Shown here in pieces: positions 15,439 to 24,474 of a DNA stretch of 64,000 nt (positions are counted from its first letter, which is position 1; every line of letters starts with the position of its first letter). Both the position numbers and the translations under genes were made by a program. Location: assembly GCA_039888615.1 (NCBI GenBank), contig JBDQQS010000016.1; one strand, given 5' to 3'. The notes beneath the pieces were generated by a model, which saw only the letters and a program-made list of their open reading frames with translations, was not told where the DNA came from and did not search any database. This stretch comes from Flavimaribacter sp039888615. GTDB taxonomy: Bacteria > Pseudomonadota > Alphaproteobacteria > Rhizobiales > Rhizobiaceae.

Positions 15439-16743
15439 TCAGAATGGCTGTTTCGTGTAGTCGACCTCGTCCGGATAGTATCCGGCCTCGATCGGGGTCG
15501 TGTGAACGACGTTCAGCTTCTTGTCCTGGACCTGCGAAATATACTGGTGACCGAAGGCCTGGTGGGTTTTGCCGTTGAATTCCTTCGTCCCCTGCGGGTG
15601 GTCGTCGGACGCCGGCATGTCGGTCATGGCTTCCACGGCCTCGATCAGGGCCGGGCGATCGTCCGGCCCGTTGTAGTCGCAGGTTTCCATACCCTTTTTG
15701 ATGATGTTGAGGGTTTCCCAGCAACCGAACATGTGGGCGTAAGTGGAAACATCGCTCGGATCGGTGACCGACGATCCCTGATCGTTGACGCCGACGGCCT
15801 CACGATAGTTCTTGTCGAACGACGTCTGGTCAGCCTGGGCGTAGCGCGGATTGCCTTCCCAGAAATAGGTGCCTTCCAGAAACTCCAGGCCGGGGCTGTT
15901 TATGTCGACGGCTTCCAGGCTGTCGATGTAGCCGAATATTTCCGGTTTGTTGGAGCCGAAGAATTCGCCCATTTCCTTGACGAAGGTCAGAACCGCCGGT
16001 CCCACCATGACATGGTAGATCACTTCCGTTTCGCGCCGGATCTTCGGGAAGTACTTGGTGAAGGACGTCTCGGTTGGCGGAATGGCGATCATCTCGATGA
16101 CTTCGCCGCCCTGTTCCTTGATGGCGGCGGAGAAATAGTCGCGATGGTCGTGGCCGAAGGCGAAGTCCGGGAAGATCATGGTGACCTTCTTGCCGAGATT
16201 GTTGGCAACGAACGGCGCCATGGCGATCACCTGGCTCCTGACATCGGTGATGCCGGGCTGCAGCGTGTAACGGTTGAGCATGCCGCTGGCCACGTGGTGG
16301 CCTTCCGAAACCACGAAGTAAGGTAGCTTCAGTTCACCCGCCGTCGGCGCCGAGCCGATGACGACGTGGCTGAAAAGCGTGCCGAAGGCCACATCGCAAT
16401 TCGACTGCTTCGCGAATTTCTCAAGCACCTCGGCGCCGCGTTTCGGGTCGGTGCCGTCATCCTCGATCACGAGTTCGACCGGGCGTCCATTGATGCCGCC
16501 CATGTCGTTGATGCGGGCGACAGCGGCGTCGGACGTCCGTTCGTACCAACGGCCATAGGCTGCGCCGATGCCGGTCTTGTGACATTGAAAGCCGATCTTG
16601 ATCGGCTCGGAACTTTGGGCCTGGGCGTAACGCGTCAGACCCGGCATGGCGCTGGCGCCCGCAAGAGCGCCGGCGCCGACGGCCATTTTCTGCAGCACGC
16701 CGCGGCGTGTGTCTAGTAAAGGTTTTTTCGGAAGGTGTGCCAT
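15439..16743 (-). CDS. livJ: Periplasmic substrate-binding protein of Liv/urea-amide type
   Basis: A 434-aa type-1 periplasmic binding protein. The start MAHLPKK at 16743 has GGGGA upstream; the longer frame crosses the operator. The N-terminus DTRRGVLQKMAVGAGALAG has a twin-arginine signal pattern. The mature part begins near SSEPIKIGFQCHKTG and contains AAVARINDMGGINGRPVELVIEDDGTDP, typical of the Leu/Ile/Val, urea and short-amide receptors. First gene of the importer operon; a perfect 18-bp palindrome lies 54 bp upstream. The ligand is unknown, but the context suggests a pyridine carboxylate or amide (inference). Confidence 0.85.
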   Translation of the reverse strand: MAHLPKKPLLDTRRGVLQKMAVGAGALAGASAMPGLTRYAQAQSSEPIKIGFQCHKTGIGAAYGRWYERTSDAAVARINDMGGINGRPVELVIEDDGTDPKRGAEVLEKFAKQSNCDVAFGTLFSHVVIGSAPTAGELKLPYFVVSEGHHVASGMLNRYTLQPGITDVRSQVIAMAPFVANNLGKKVTMIFPDFAFGHDHRDYFSAAIKEQGGEVIEMIAIPPTETSFTKYFPKIRRETEVIYHVMVGPAVLTFVKEMGEFFGSNKPEIFGYIDSLEAVDINSPGLEFLEGTYFWEGNPRYAQADQTSFDKNYREAVGVNDQGSSVTDPSDVSTYAHMFGCWETLNIIKKGMETCDYNGPDDRPALIEAVEAMTDMPASDDHPQGTKEFNGKTHQAFGHQYISQVQDKKLNVVHTTPIEAGYYPDEVDYTKQPF

Positions 16744-16796
16744 TTCGGTTCCCCTTTTTTTGCTATGGCCAGCCCGTCGCCTTGGCTGTGAAGAGA

Positions 16797-16814
16797 GTTT
16801 GTATGCATACAAAC
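16797..16814. promoter_or_regulatory. Perfect 18-bp palindrome upstream of livJ
   Basis: GTTTGTATGCATACAAAC is fully self-complementary. It shares TTTGTA half-sites with the sites at 3492, 10928 and 19251, but the half-sites are spaced 4 bp further apart. Probably an operator of the same regulon; a second, related regulator is possible because of the spacing. Confidence 0.6.
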
Positions 16815-16965
16815 AGTTTGTCCAGAGGATTTTGGCGTATCCGCTGTACTGCGATCATCTGCCTGGCTTGAGGGGTTTTGTGCAAACCCGCACGCCGGAC
16901 TCCGACCCTCTGATTCTAATGCAAGTTTGACGCTTTGGGAAACCACGACATCTTCCGGAGAAGAG

Positions 16966-18402
16966 CTATGCGCCCCTCGGCGATGCAAGCAGCCAGAGGC
17001 CAAATGTCGTGTAGGCGATCATGAACAACGCCGACGGAATCTGGCTCAACATCGCCTTGCGGTGATCCTTGTACAGATCGAGCGCGACAGCATGTGATAC
17101 GTAGATCGCCAGAATGTGGCCGATCACGACGGCGCTTGCCTGCGTTACCCAAATCGTGTGCACGCTCGAGAGCGTATTGAAAAATCCGGTGGTCACGTAA
17201 AACGTTCCGAGACCCAGATAGTCGTTTCCGTTAGCGAAAGGGTCCGTCGCGGCCGCCAGCGCATATTGTCCGTTGACGAGAAAGGACGTCAGGTAGTGTG
17301 CTATGTGGTAACCGAGGGTGATCGGAAGAACCGCGAGCGCAAAGCGCGAAAAGGCGAGCGGAAACGGGACCGTCGAGCGCGCCAATTTTTCGCCGATGGC
17401 GATAACGACGGCGAATAGCGCCGGAACGATGATCATGGAAGCGGCGAGCCCGGCAATATTGGCCCCGATAACCGCCGAACGGCCAGGAAATTCCAGCGGA
17501 TTGACGCCCAGCTTCGCCAACCACCAGAAGGTTTCGTTGAGACCGTCGAAGCTGCCGACGGCGAGAATGAGCAGCGCGAAGATACCGGTTGTTACGCCGG
17601 GATTGCGATCGGTGACGATCTGCCAGCCCGGAAGGCCGAGTTGCAGGCGCCCGTCCTTCGCCCGGACTGCGGAAAGCATGGCGAAGGAACGCAAAAGCAC
17701 AGTGAAGCATTCGCCCCGCGCGAGCCAGGTTGCGGCGCCGAAAAGCACCATGCCGAGAAGCGTGTAGAGTGAATAGGCGGTGACGGCGAAGGCAAGGCGC
17801 GCCGGATCGTCCGGAGCGATATCGGCCAGCATGAACGCGGAGAACAGGAAAAATCCGAAAATGGCGGGCCATTTCCCCACCAGCGTCGGCAGACGCAGAA
17901 ATCCGCTCTCCCCCGCCACGATCTGTCCGAGACCGGCCCATGGATTGATGAAACGCCACAGGTCGCCGAACAGGCCCTGCAGGGTAAGAAACACCATCCA
18001 CCAGAGCGTCCAGACGACCAGGACCAGTCCATTGGAAAAGGGGTCACGCGGCCCTGTCAGACCAACAATGATCAACACGACAAGGACCAGAAAACCGAGA
18101 AGGCTCGTCACGGTCGCAAGCTGTCCGCATCGCGGTGTGTGGAAACCGGTGTTTCGAAAGCTGCTTCGGATCGCGTCGGCCGGCAGGAAGGCAAGTATGA
18201 CTACCGTCAACGCCACGGCCGCCACGCCCGACATCATGTAGATTTGCGTGGGAAGGAGTAGCACGAAAGCTTGCTCCGATGTGTGGGCGAAGGCCTCGTG
18301 GTGTCCCGCGAAAACAAATGCCACAAGTGTGAAAAGGCGCGCGCCGATCTTTCGACCAGTGTGACATTTGGCGAACTTGTCGCCCGGAAACGATTTATGC
18401 AT
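16966..18402 (-). CDS. Polytopic membrane protein (fenitrothion-hydrolase-annotated family)
   Basis: A protein of about 478 aa with a cleavable or anchor N-terminus followed by HTSEQAFVLLLPTQIYMMSG and about ten to twelve membrane helices. Conserved-looking polar pieces are FRNTGFHTPRCGQ, DLWRFINPWAGLGQIVAG and LGYHIAHYLTSFLVNGQYALAAATDP. From memory, similar proteins are annotated fenitrothion hydrolase (FedB-like), although a membrane transport or metal-handling role seems as likely. The start is uncertain (ATG 18402 or 18411); the divergent gene begins only about 40 bp away. Its partner encodes a PCuAC-like protein, hinting at a link to copper. Both genes lie between two regulon palindromes. 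Confidence 0.6.
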   Translation of the reverse strand: MHKSFPGDKFAKCHTGRKIGARLFTLVAFVFAGHHEAFAHTSEQAFVLLLPTQIYMMSGVAAVALTVVILAFLPADAIRSSFRNTGFHTPRCGQLATVTSLLGFLVLVVLIIVGLTGPRDPFSNGLVLVVWTLWWMVFLTLQGLFGDLWRFINPWAGLGQIVAGESGFLRLPTLVGKWPAIFGFFLFSAFMLADIAPDDPARLAFAVTAYSLYTLLGMVLFGAATWLARGECFTVLLRSFAMLSAVRAKDGRLQLGLPGWQIVTDRNPGVTTGIFALLILAVGSFDGLNETFWWLAKLGVNPLEFPGRSAVIGANIAGLAASMIIVPALFAVVIAIGEKLARSTVPFPLAFSRFALAVLPITLGYHIAHYLTSFLVNGQYALAAATDPFANGNDYLGLGTFYVTTGFFNTLSSVHTIWVTQASAVVIGHILAIYVSHAVALDLYKDHRKAMLSQIPSALFMIAYTTFGLWLLASPRGA

Positions 18403-18440
18403 AGTCCGCATCAGGCAACGCATGAAAGTGGGCTGGTTTT

Positions 18441-19232
18441 TTGAAACGTGTTCTCGCAATTGTCGTCATTGTGCTTCTTGCAGGCGGGCTCTGGTGGGGC
18501 TGGTCGTCCTGGAACAGGGCGGGCCAGGTTCTGGTTTCGAGCGCCAAAGCCTCCCTCGTCGAAGGCGAAACTGACACGGTTCACATCTATCTGACAATCG
18601 AAAACAAGGGTAAACCGGACAGGATCCTATCCGCGTCGTCTTCGGATGCAGAAGAGGTCGTGCTCTACAATCCCGAATCCGAAGCCGGCATTCCGTTGCC
18701 GTCAGAGGGGACCGCCTCCTTTGCGGCCGATGGAGCGCATGTCGTATTGAAGGGAGTGCACGGCGATCTGTCCGACGGTCGGCTGTTTCCGGTCGAGGTG
18801 GATTTCGAACGGGCGGGACCGGTTACGACGAAGGCGCGGCTTGGCGGAACGCCATCGGCCGGCGAAGCCGATCATGTCGGTCTTTTCGGCGTCGGCGATA
18901 TCTGTCGGGTGGGCGAGGGCGAACCGGCGCCGAAGGTTTCACTCGACGTCACGCATCTGGACGACGGCAAGGGTTGGAAAATCGATCTCGTTTCGGAAGA
19001 ATTCCGTTTCGACAAGAGCCTGGTCGACGGGCCGCATGTACCGGGAACCGGTCATGCGCATCTCTATGTCGGCGGCCTCAAGATCAAACGACTCTACGAA
19101 TCTTCAACCACGATTGGCGAACTGCCGAAAGGCGAACATACGGTCCGCGTGACGCTGAACACGAACGATCACAGGGCCTATGTCGTCGACGATAAACCGG
19201 TGACGGCGCAAGCGGTCATCCGGGTGGATTGA
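18441..19232 (+). CDS. Membrane-anchored PCuAC-like protein with extra C-terminal domain
   Basis: A 263-aa protein with a TTG start. An N-terminal helix (MKRVLAIVVIVLLAGGLWWGW) anchors or exports it. Residues about 30-130 look like the PCuAC/DUF461 copper-chaperone beta-sandwich (YLTIENKGKPDRIL, IPLPSEGTASFAADGAHVVLKGV), but the usual His/Met copper ligands are mostly replaced: HVVLKGV stands where HIMLMGL is typical. Residues about 160-263 form a second domain with GTGHAHLYVGGLKIKRLY and LPKGEHTVRVTLNTNDHRAYV. Divergent from the polytopic membrane protein, and followed by the hyuAB operator. Role unknown; periplasmic metal handling is one guess. Confidence 0.6.
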   Translation: MKRVLAIVVIVLLAGGLWWGWSSWNRAGQVLVSSAKASLVEGETDTVHIYLTIENKGKPDRILSASSSDAEEVVLYNPESEAGIPLPSEGTASFAADGAHVVLKGVHGDLSDGRLFPVEVDFERAGPVTTKARLGGTPSAGEADHVGLFGVGDICRVGEGEPAPKVSLDVTHLDDGKGWKIDLVSEEFRFDKSLVDGPHVPGTGHAHLYVGGLKIKRLYESSTTIGELPKGEHTVRVTLNTNDHRAYVVDDKPVTAQAVIRVD

Positions 19233-19250
19233 CAATACCGTCGAATTTAA

Positions 19251-19270
19251 TTCATTTGTATACGAATGAA
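19251..19270. promoter_or_regulatory. Operator upstream of hyuAB
   Basis: TTCATTtGTATACgAATGAA is a 20-bp palindrome with one mismatched pair, 19 bp before the hyuA start. It shares TTCATT-N-GTATAC-N-AAT with the site between the hydroxylase operon and marR, which is the best evidence that hyuAB belongs to the same regulon. Confidence 0.65.
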
Positions 19271-19288
19271 TTTTCAGGAACGGTGATC

Positions 19289-21349
19289 ATGCGCGAGCAA
19301 GCTTCTGGACACATTGTCGGTGTCGACGTGGGCGGGACATTCACCGACCTCGTGCTGCTCGACACGAAGTCGGGCGCCGTGCGGCTGGCGAAGGTCCCCA
19401 GCACAATCGACAATCAGGCCTATGGCGTTCTGGCGGCGTTGAAGGAAGCGGAAGTCGATCTGAAAGACGTGGATCTCATCATCCATGGCACGACGACCAC
19501 CACCAACGCCGTTCTGGAACGCAAGCTCTCCAAAACCGGGATGATCACGACAAAAGGGTTCCGCGACGTCCTGGAACTCGGCCGCCGCACCCGTCCCCAG
19601 GCCTATGGGATGAAGGGCGCCTTCGAGCCGATTATCCCGCGCAATCTCAGGCTGGAGGCGCCCGAGCGCATGGACTCTTCCGGCAAGGTCCTGACGCCGC
19701 TCGATGAGGACGCTGTTCGCGAGGCTGCCCGACGCCTTCTGGACGCCGGGTGCGAATCGCTTGTCATTCACTTCCTGCACGCCTACGCCAATCCTGAACA
19801 CGAACTGCGCGCCGCTGAAATCGTCTTCGAAATCTGGCCGAACGACTATATCACGACCGGCCATTCGCTGCTGTCGGAAAGCCGTGAATTCGAGCGCGGG
19901 GTCACGGCTGCGGTCAACGCTTCGGTCCAGCCGCTGCTCGAGCGCTACATCCACCGCCTCGTCGACGAGTTGAAGACGCAGGGTTACGCCGGTGAACTGC
20001 TGGTTATGAACGGCAATGGCGGCATGGTCTCATCCGGCCTGGTGGCGAACGAAGCCGCCAAAACAGTGATGTCCGGTCCAGCCTCTGGCGTAATGGCGGC
20101 CGCCTTTACTGGCAAGGGCGCCGGGCTTCGCAATCTGATCAGCTACGACATGGGCGGCACCTCCACGGACGTTGCCCTCATCCGGGACGCCCAACCGTCG
20201 GTATCAAGCGAGATCGAGATTGAATACGCCATGCCCATTCATGTGCCGATGGTGGATGTGCGCACCGTCGGCGCCGGCGGCGGTTCAATCGCTCGCGTCA
20301 ATTCGGCCGGTCTGCTTGAGGTTGGGCCGGAGAGCGCCGGCGCCATGCCCGGACCCATTTGCTACGGCCGCGGCGGCGACCTGCCGACCATATCCGACGC
20401 CAACCTGCTGCTCGGCCGCCTCGACCCGTCGAAGCTGAAATCGGTTGAAGGCGGCGTGTCGATCGAAACAATTACGGACATCTTTCAGAAAGAACTCGGC
20501 GATCCGCTGGGCCTTGATGCGGTCGACGCCGCGGCGGCGGTCATCCGCATCGCCAATACGCGCATGGCCGGCGCAATCCGCATGGTGTCGGTTTCGCTTG
20601 GCATGGATCCGCGCGACTTTACATTGTTCGCCTTCGGCGGGGCCGGGCCGCTGCATGCAGCCGCTCTTGCCCGCGAACTCGCAATTCCCCGCGTGCTCGT
20701 TCCAAGCCGACCCGGAATCACCAATGCGCTCGGTTGTCTCGTCGCCGACCTTCGCCATGATTTCACCAACACGATCAACCAGCCGCTCGATCTTGTCGAT
20801 ATCGATGCGCTGCACGCGATCACCGCCGGCCATATAGCAGAGGGCGAGGCCATGGTCGCAAAACAGAATGTCGACATCGGCTCGATCCGGCGTCTCTACA
20901 GCGTCGATATGCAGTTCGCCGGCCAAAGCCATCTGATCCGGGTTGACATCGACACGCCGAAACCGGACCGCAAGATGCTGCGCCAATTGTTCGAGGAGGC
21001 CTATTACAGGCGTTTCCGGGTTGAGCTCAGCCAGATCAGGGCCAATCTGGTCAACGTCAACACCTCCATTATCGGCGCGCGCGGCGCCGTTGATCTTTCG
21101 CGACTGATCGAGCCGGCCGGACGCAAGGCAAGCCTGGAAGAAGCCAGGATGGCGACCCGAACCGCCCGGTTCGACGACGGGTTCCACGACACGCCGGTTT
21201 ATTGGCGCGACCACCTTCCGGCCGGGTTCAGTCTTGAAGGTCCGGCTATCATCCAGCAGATGGATACGACCGTGCTTATCGAACCCGGCGACCGGGCGGA
21301 CGGCGATCCGGTCGGCAACATCATCGTCACGGTGAGGCAGGTGCAATGA
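19289..21349 (+). CDS. hyuA: Hydantoinase/oxoprolinase subunit A
   Basis: A protein of about 686 aa of the HyuA/OXP-A family, which opens five- or six-membered lactam-type rings (hydantoins, 5-oxoproline) with ATP. The N-terminus carries the ASKHA phosphate-binding signature GVDVGGTFTDLVLLD, then HGTTTTTNAVLERK; later GNGGMVSSG, VMSGPASGVMAA and SYDMGGTSTDVALI mark the second ATP-binding lobe. The start is ATG 19289 (AGGAACGG upstream); the longer frame runs through the operator. The stop overlaps hyuB by 4 nt. Regulon context suggests the lactam made by the Hnr-like reductase as a possible substrate; this is inference. Confidence 0.85.
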   Translation: MREQASGHIVGVDVGGTFTDLVLLDTKSGAVRLAKVPSTIDNQAYGVLAALKEAEVDLKDVDLIIHGTTTTTNAVLERKLSKTGMITTKGFRDVLELGRRTRPQAYGMKGAFEPIIPRNLRLEAPERMDSSGKVLTPLDEDAVREAARRLLDAGCESLVIHFLHAYANPEHELRAAEIVFEIWPNDYITTGHSLLSESREFERGVTAAVNASVQPLLERYIHRLVDELKTQGYAGELLVMNGNGGMVSSGLVANEAAKTVMSGPASGVMAAAFTGKGAGLRNLISYDMGGTSTDVALIRDAQPSVSSEIEIEYAMPIHVPMVDVRTVGAGGGSIARVNSAGLLEVGPESAGAMPGPICYGRGGDLPTISDANLLLGRLDPSKLKSVEGGVSIETITDIFQKELGDPLGLDAVDAAAAVIRIANTRMAGAIRMVSVSLGMDPRDFTLFAFGGAGPLHAAALARELAIPRVLVPSRPGITNALGCLVADLRHDFTNTINQPLDLVDIDALHAITAGHIAEGEAMVAKQNVDIGSIRRLYSVDMQFAGQSHLIRVDIDTPKPDRKMLRQLFEEAYYRRFRVELSQIRANLVNVNTSIIGARGAVDLSRLIEPAGRKASLEEARMATRTARFDDGFHDTPVYWRDHLPAGFSLEGPAIIQQMDTTVLIEPGDRADGDPVGNIIVTVRQVQ

Positions 21350-23088
21350 CCCTCGATCCAATCACGCTCGGCGTCATCCAGGCAGGCCTCCAGCAGGTCT
21401 GCGACGAAATGGACCTGAGCTTCTCTCGCGCCGCTTTTTCACCGGTCATCGCCGAGGCCAATGACCGGTCCGACGGCATCTACTCGGCCGATGACGGTTC
21501 GCTGATCGCCCAAGGCATCGGCGGGCTGCCGGTTTTCGTCGGCGCCATGCAATATTCCACCCGGACGCTGATCGAGTTGATCAGGGAAGGCCGCGCGCTG
21601 CCGCCCGAACCCGAAGACGTCTATATCGTCAACGATCCCTACCTCGGCGGCACCCACCTGATGGATGTCCGCTTCGCCAAGCCCTATTACCGCGACGGCG
21701 AAATCTTTTGCTGGCTTTCCAATACCGGCCATTGGCCGGATACGGGCGGCTCGGTGCCGGGCGGCTTTTCCGCGTCCGCGACTGCGGTCGAGCAGGAGGG
21801 TCTCCGCCTCCCGCCGGTCAAGCTCTTCAAAAAGGGCCGCATGGACGAGGAAATCTACGCGATCATCTGTTCCAATATCCGCGTCGCCGACCAGCGCATC
21901 GGCGATGTCAAGGCGCAGGCCGCGGCTCTCGCCAAGGGCGCGGAACGTCTGGATGCATTGCTCGACCGTTACGGCGACGACACAGTGCGTGAAGCGATCG
22001 GCGAACTGCGTCATCGCGCCAATACTCAGATGCGAGCCTGTATCGCGATGATTCCCGACGGCGTCTATGAATCGACCGCCTGGGTCGACAGCGACGGCGT
22101 GGTGGACGAGCCGCTCGCCATCAACCTTGCCATTACCAAGAGCGGCGACGAACTCGATTTCGACTTTTCGAAATCCAGTCCGCCCTGCATGGGGCCGATG
22201 AATTCAGTGCTCGCGACGACGCTGAGCTCCGTCTACCTGGCGATGCGTCACATCTTCCCGGAAGTGCCGATCAGCGCCGGCGCCTTCGAGCCGCTGAAGG
22301 TCCGGCGGCCGGAAGGCACGTTCCTGGACGCGCATTATCCGCGACCGGTTTCGGGCTGTGCCGCGGAAGTCTCGCAACGCATCGCGGAAGCTGTGTTCGC
22401 GGCGCTCGTGACGGCCCTGCCCGACCGCGTCACCGCGGCGCCGGCCGGCACCAGCGGCAATTTTGCGCTCGGCGGTCACGATCCGGAGCGCGATCGCGAC
22501 TTCGTCATGTACCAGCTTTCGGGTGGCGGCTATGGCGGAAACGCCGACCATGACGGCCTCGCCAACGGTTGTTCGACCATTGGAATTTCCAAAGCGCCGC
22601 CTGTCGAGATCATGGAGCAGGCATTTCCGGTCCTCTATCACCGCTATGCGCTGCGCGAAGGTTCGGGTGGGGCCGGAAAGCACCGCGGCGGCTTCGGTCT
22701 CGAATACGAACTGGAGCTTCGACGCGGCGACGCCCGCGCCAGTTTCGTCATGGATCATGGCCGCTACGGTCCGCAAGGCGCGCTTGGCGGCGCCGACGGC
22801 GCGCGCAACGAAGTCACGGTCTGGCAGAACGGCCGCGCCCACACGCCGCCGCATCTCTCCAAGGAGCAGGACATTGCCATGGGTGCGGGCGATCACGTGC
22901 TGGTGCGCACGCCGGGCGGCGGCGGTTACGGTGATCCGTTCGAGCGCGAGCTGTCGGCTGTACTGAAGGACGTTCTCCTGGAGCGCTACACGCGCGATCA
23001 GGCCCGAGATCTCTTCGGTGTGGCTATCTCCGGTGATCCTGGCAAAATCGATGTTGTCGAGACTTCGCGCTTGCGGCAGGTCCGGTAG
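21346..23088 (+). CDS. hyuB: Hydantoinase/oxoprolinase subunit B
   Basis: A 580-aa HyuB/OXP-B protein, the partner of HyuA. Visible family segments: the N-terminus DPITLGVIQAGLQQVCDEMD, YIVNDPYLGGTHLMDVR, GHWPDTGGSVPGGF, a central SPPCMGPMNSVLATT, and the C-terminal REGSGGAGKHRGGFGLEYEL and TPGGGGYGDPFERE. Length is typical of the family. It is coupled to hyuA by a 4-nt overlap and ends 18 bp before the convergent adenylate cyclase gene. Confidence 0.85.
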   Translation: MTLDPITLGVIQAGLQQVCDEMDLSFSRAAFSPVIAEANDRSDGIYSADDGSLIAQGIGGLPVFVGAMQYSTRTLIELIREGRALPPEPEDVYIVNDPYLGGTHLMDVRFAKPYYRDGEIFCWLSNTGHWPDTGGSVPGGFSASATAVEQEGLRLPPVKLFKKGRMDEEIYAIICSNIRVADQRIGDVKAQAAALAKGAERLDALLDRYGDDTVREAIGELRHRANTQMRACIAMIPDGVYESTAWVDSDGVVDEPLAINLAITKSGDELDFDFSKSSPPCMGPMNSVLATTLSSVYLAMRHIFPEVPISAGAFEPLKVRRPEGTFLDAHYPRPVSGCAAEVSQRIAEAVFAALVTALPDRVTAAPAGTSGNFALGGHDPERDRDFVMYQLSGGGYGGNADHDGLANGCSTIGISKAPPVEIMEQAFPVLYHRYALREGSGGAGKHRGGFGLEYELELRRGDARASFVMDHGRYGPQGALGGADGARNEVTVWQNGRAHTPPHLSKEQDIAMGAGDHVLVRTPGGGGYGDPFERELSAVLKDVLLERYTRDQARDLFGVAISGDPGKIDVVETSRLRQVR

Positions 23089-23105
23089 CGCGTCTTTCGG
23101 CTCCG

Positions 23106-24425
23106 TCATGAGGCGCGTTGGGTCGTGTCCGGGTTCTTCGAACCAAAAATTTCGATCTGTTCGTGCCTGCCGCGCAGGGACGTCGTATCGATCGCGTTCC
23201 ATGCCGCGAGATCGACGCCTGCCTGATCCAGTAGCTGCTTTGAAGCAAGGATCGGCCAGCCCGTCTCCTTGGTAAGCTCCTCCAGCCGCGCCGCGACATT
23301 CACCGTATCGCCGAGCACCGTGTATTCCAGCCGTGTCTCGTCCCCGATCGCGCCGAGAAACACCTCGCCGCGATGGAGGCCGACGCCGATTCTGACAGCC
23401 GGATCGCCCGAGCGCTCCCGCTCCTTGCTCCACTCGTCCATTTCCTTCTGAAGAAGGCCGGCGCACCGGACCGCCGCCGCCGCGTCACGGTCGGAAGGGT
23501 CGCGAATACCGAAGACAACGAGAACGGCGTCGCCGATGAACTTGTCGATGACGCCGCCGCAATCGACGACAGCTTCGGAGACCCGATGCCTGAACTCCGT
23601 CAGGAACGCGCCGATCTCTTCCGGCGTCATCGCCTCGGAACGCGGGGTGAAGCCCCTGATGTCAGTGAACAGGATCGCAACGTCTTGCCGCTTGCCGCGC
23701 CGCAGGGCGTCTAGACCGGTTTCCGCCAGCCTGTCGGCGACTTCGCCTGGAAGATAACGCGTCAGATTGGCGCCGCGCCACGTCTCGGTGATGGCGCGCG
23801 CCATCAGTGCGCGCGACCGTATGCCGGCGATCACCAGAACCACGCTCGCAAGGCACACCATCGCAAGTCGCATGGCGTTGGGCGGCAGCGCCAGGAAGAT
23901 GTTGGCCGATTCCGGGGGCGGCGCTGCAAGTTCGTAATCCCAGACATCGACAAAGGCGATAAGCACGAAGCCTGCGACAAGCAGCGCCATGAGATAGGCC
24001 TGAAGCGCGGGATTGAACCGCAGGGCGCCAAAGGAAATCGCGACCGGCACCAGCCACATGGAGGGAATGAGCAGCATGTAATTGGCGGGCAGGGCAGTGT
24101 TGACCAGGCCGAGCCAGACGCTGACGACGATGAAGAGGCCGTCTCCGGTGGCGGCGGCCCAGGCCATCCAGGAGCGGTAATGTCCGAATCTGACAATAAC
24201 GACGGAAGCAAGGCCCAGCAGGAAATAGCCGAGCATGGTGGCCGCAGCCGTGAAGAGTTGTCGTTCCAGCACTGTTTCTTCGCGCGGCGCCACTGTCATG
24301 ACGGCCAAAACGAAGACGAAGCCAAGAGCCAGCGACACCACCATGCGGACGATGCCGACTGTGTGTTCAGCCTGCTTTTCGGCCTCTGCCATCAGGGCGT
24401 CGAGTTGGACAACGCGTCTGTTCAT
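23106..24425 (-). CDS. Membrane-bound class III adenylate cyclase
   Basis: A 439-aa protein. The N-terminal half has about six membrane helices (residues about 25-205). A linker (RYLPGEVADRLAETGLDALRRG) leads to the catalytic domain (about 235-410): VAILFTDIRGFT and GGVIDKFIGDAVLVVFG supply the two metal Asp residues and the adenine-selecting Lys, and EYTVLGDTVNVAARLE supplies the Thr typical of class IIIb enzymes. So cAMP is the likely product. The start MNRRVVQ at 24425 is chosen over a longer frame. It sits 49 bp after the PAS-LuxR gene, in the same direction, so the two may be cotranscribed. Confidence 0.85.
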   Translation of the reverse strand: MNRRVVQLDALMAEAEKQAEHTVGIVRMVVSLALGFVFVLAVMTVAPREETVLERQLFTAAATMLGYFLLGLASVVIVRFGHYRSWMAWAAATGDGLFIVVSVWLGLVNTALPANYMLLIPSMWLVPVAISFGALRFNPALQAYLMALLVAGFVLIAFVDVWDYELAAPPPESANIFLALPPNAMRLAMVCLASVVLVIAGIRSRALMARAITETWRGANLTRYLPGEVADRLAETGLDALRRGKRQDVAILFTDIRGFTPRSEAMTPEEIGAFLTEFRHRVSEAVVDCGGVIDKFIGDAVLVVFGIRDPSDRDAAAAVRCAGLLQKEMDEWSKERERSGDPAVRIGVGLHRGEVFLGAIGDETRLEYTVLGDTVNVAARLEELTKETGWPILASKQLLDQAGVDLAAWNAIDTTSLRGRHEQIEIFGSKNPDTTQRAS

Positions 24426-24474
24426 TGATCGCCCTTGCAAATATCGGCCACCGGATCTCCGGTTTCTACGGCTG

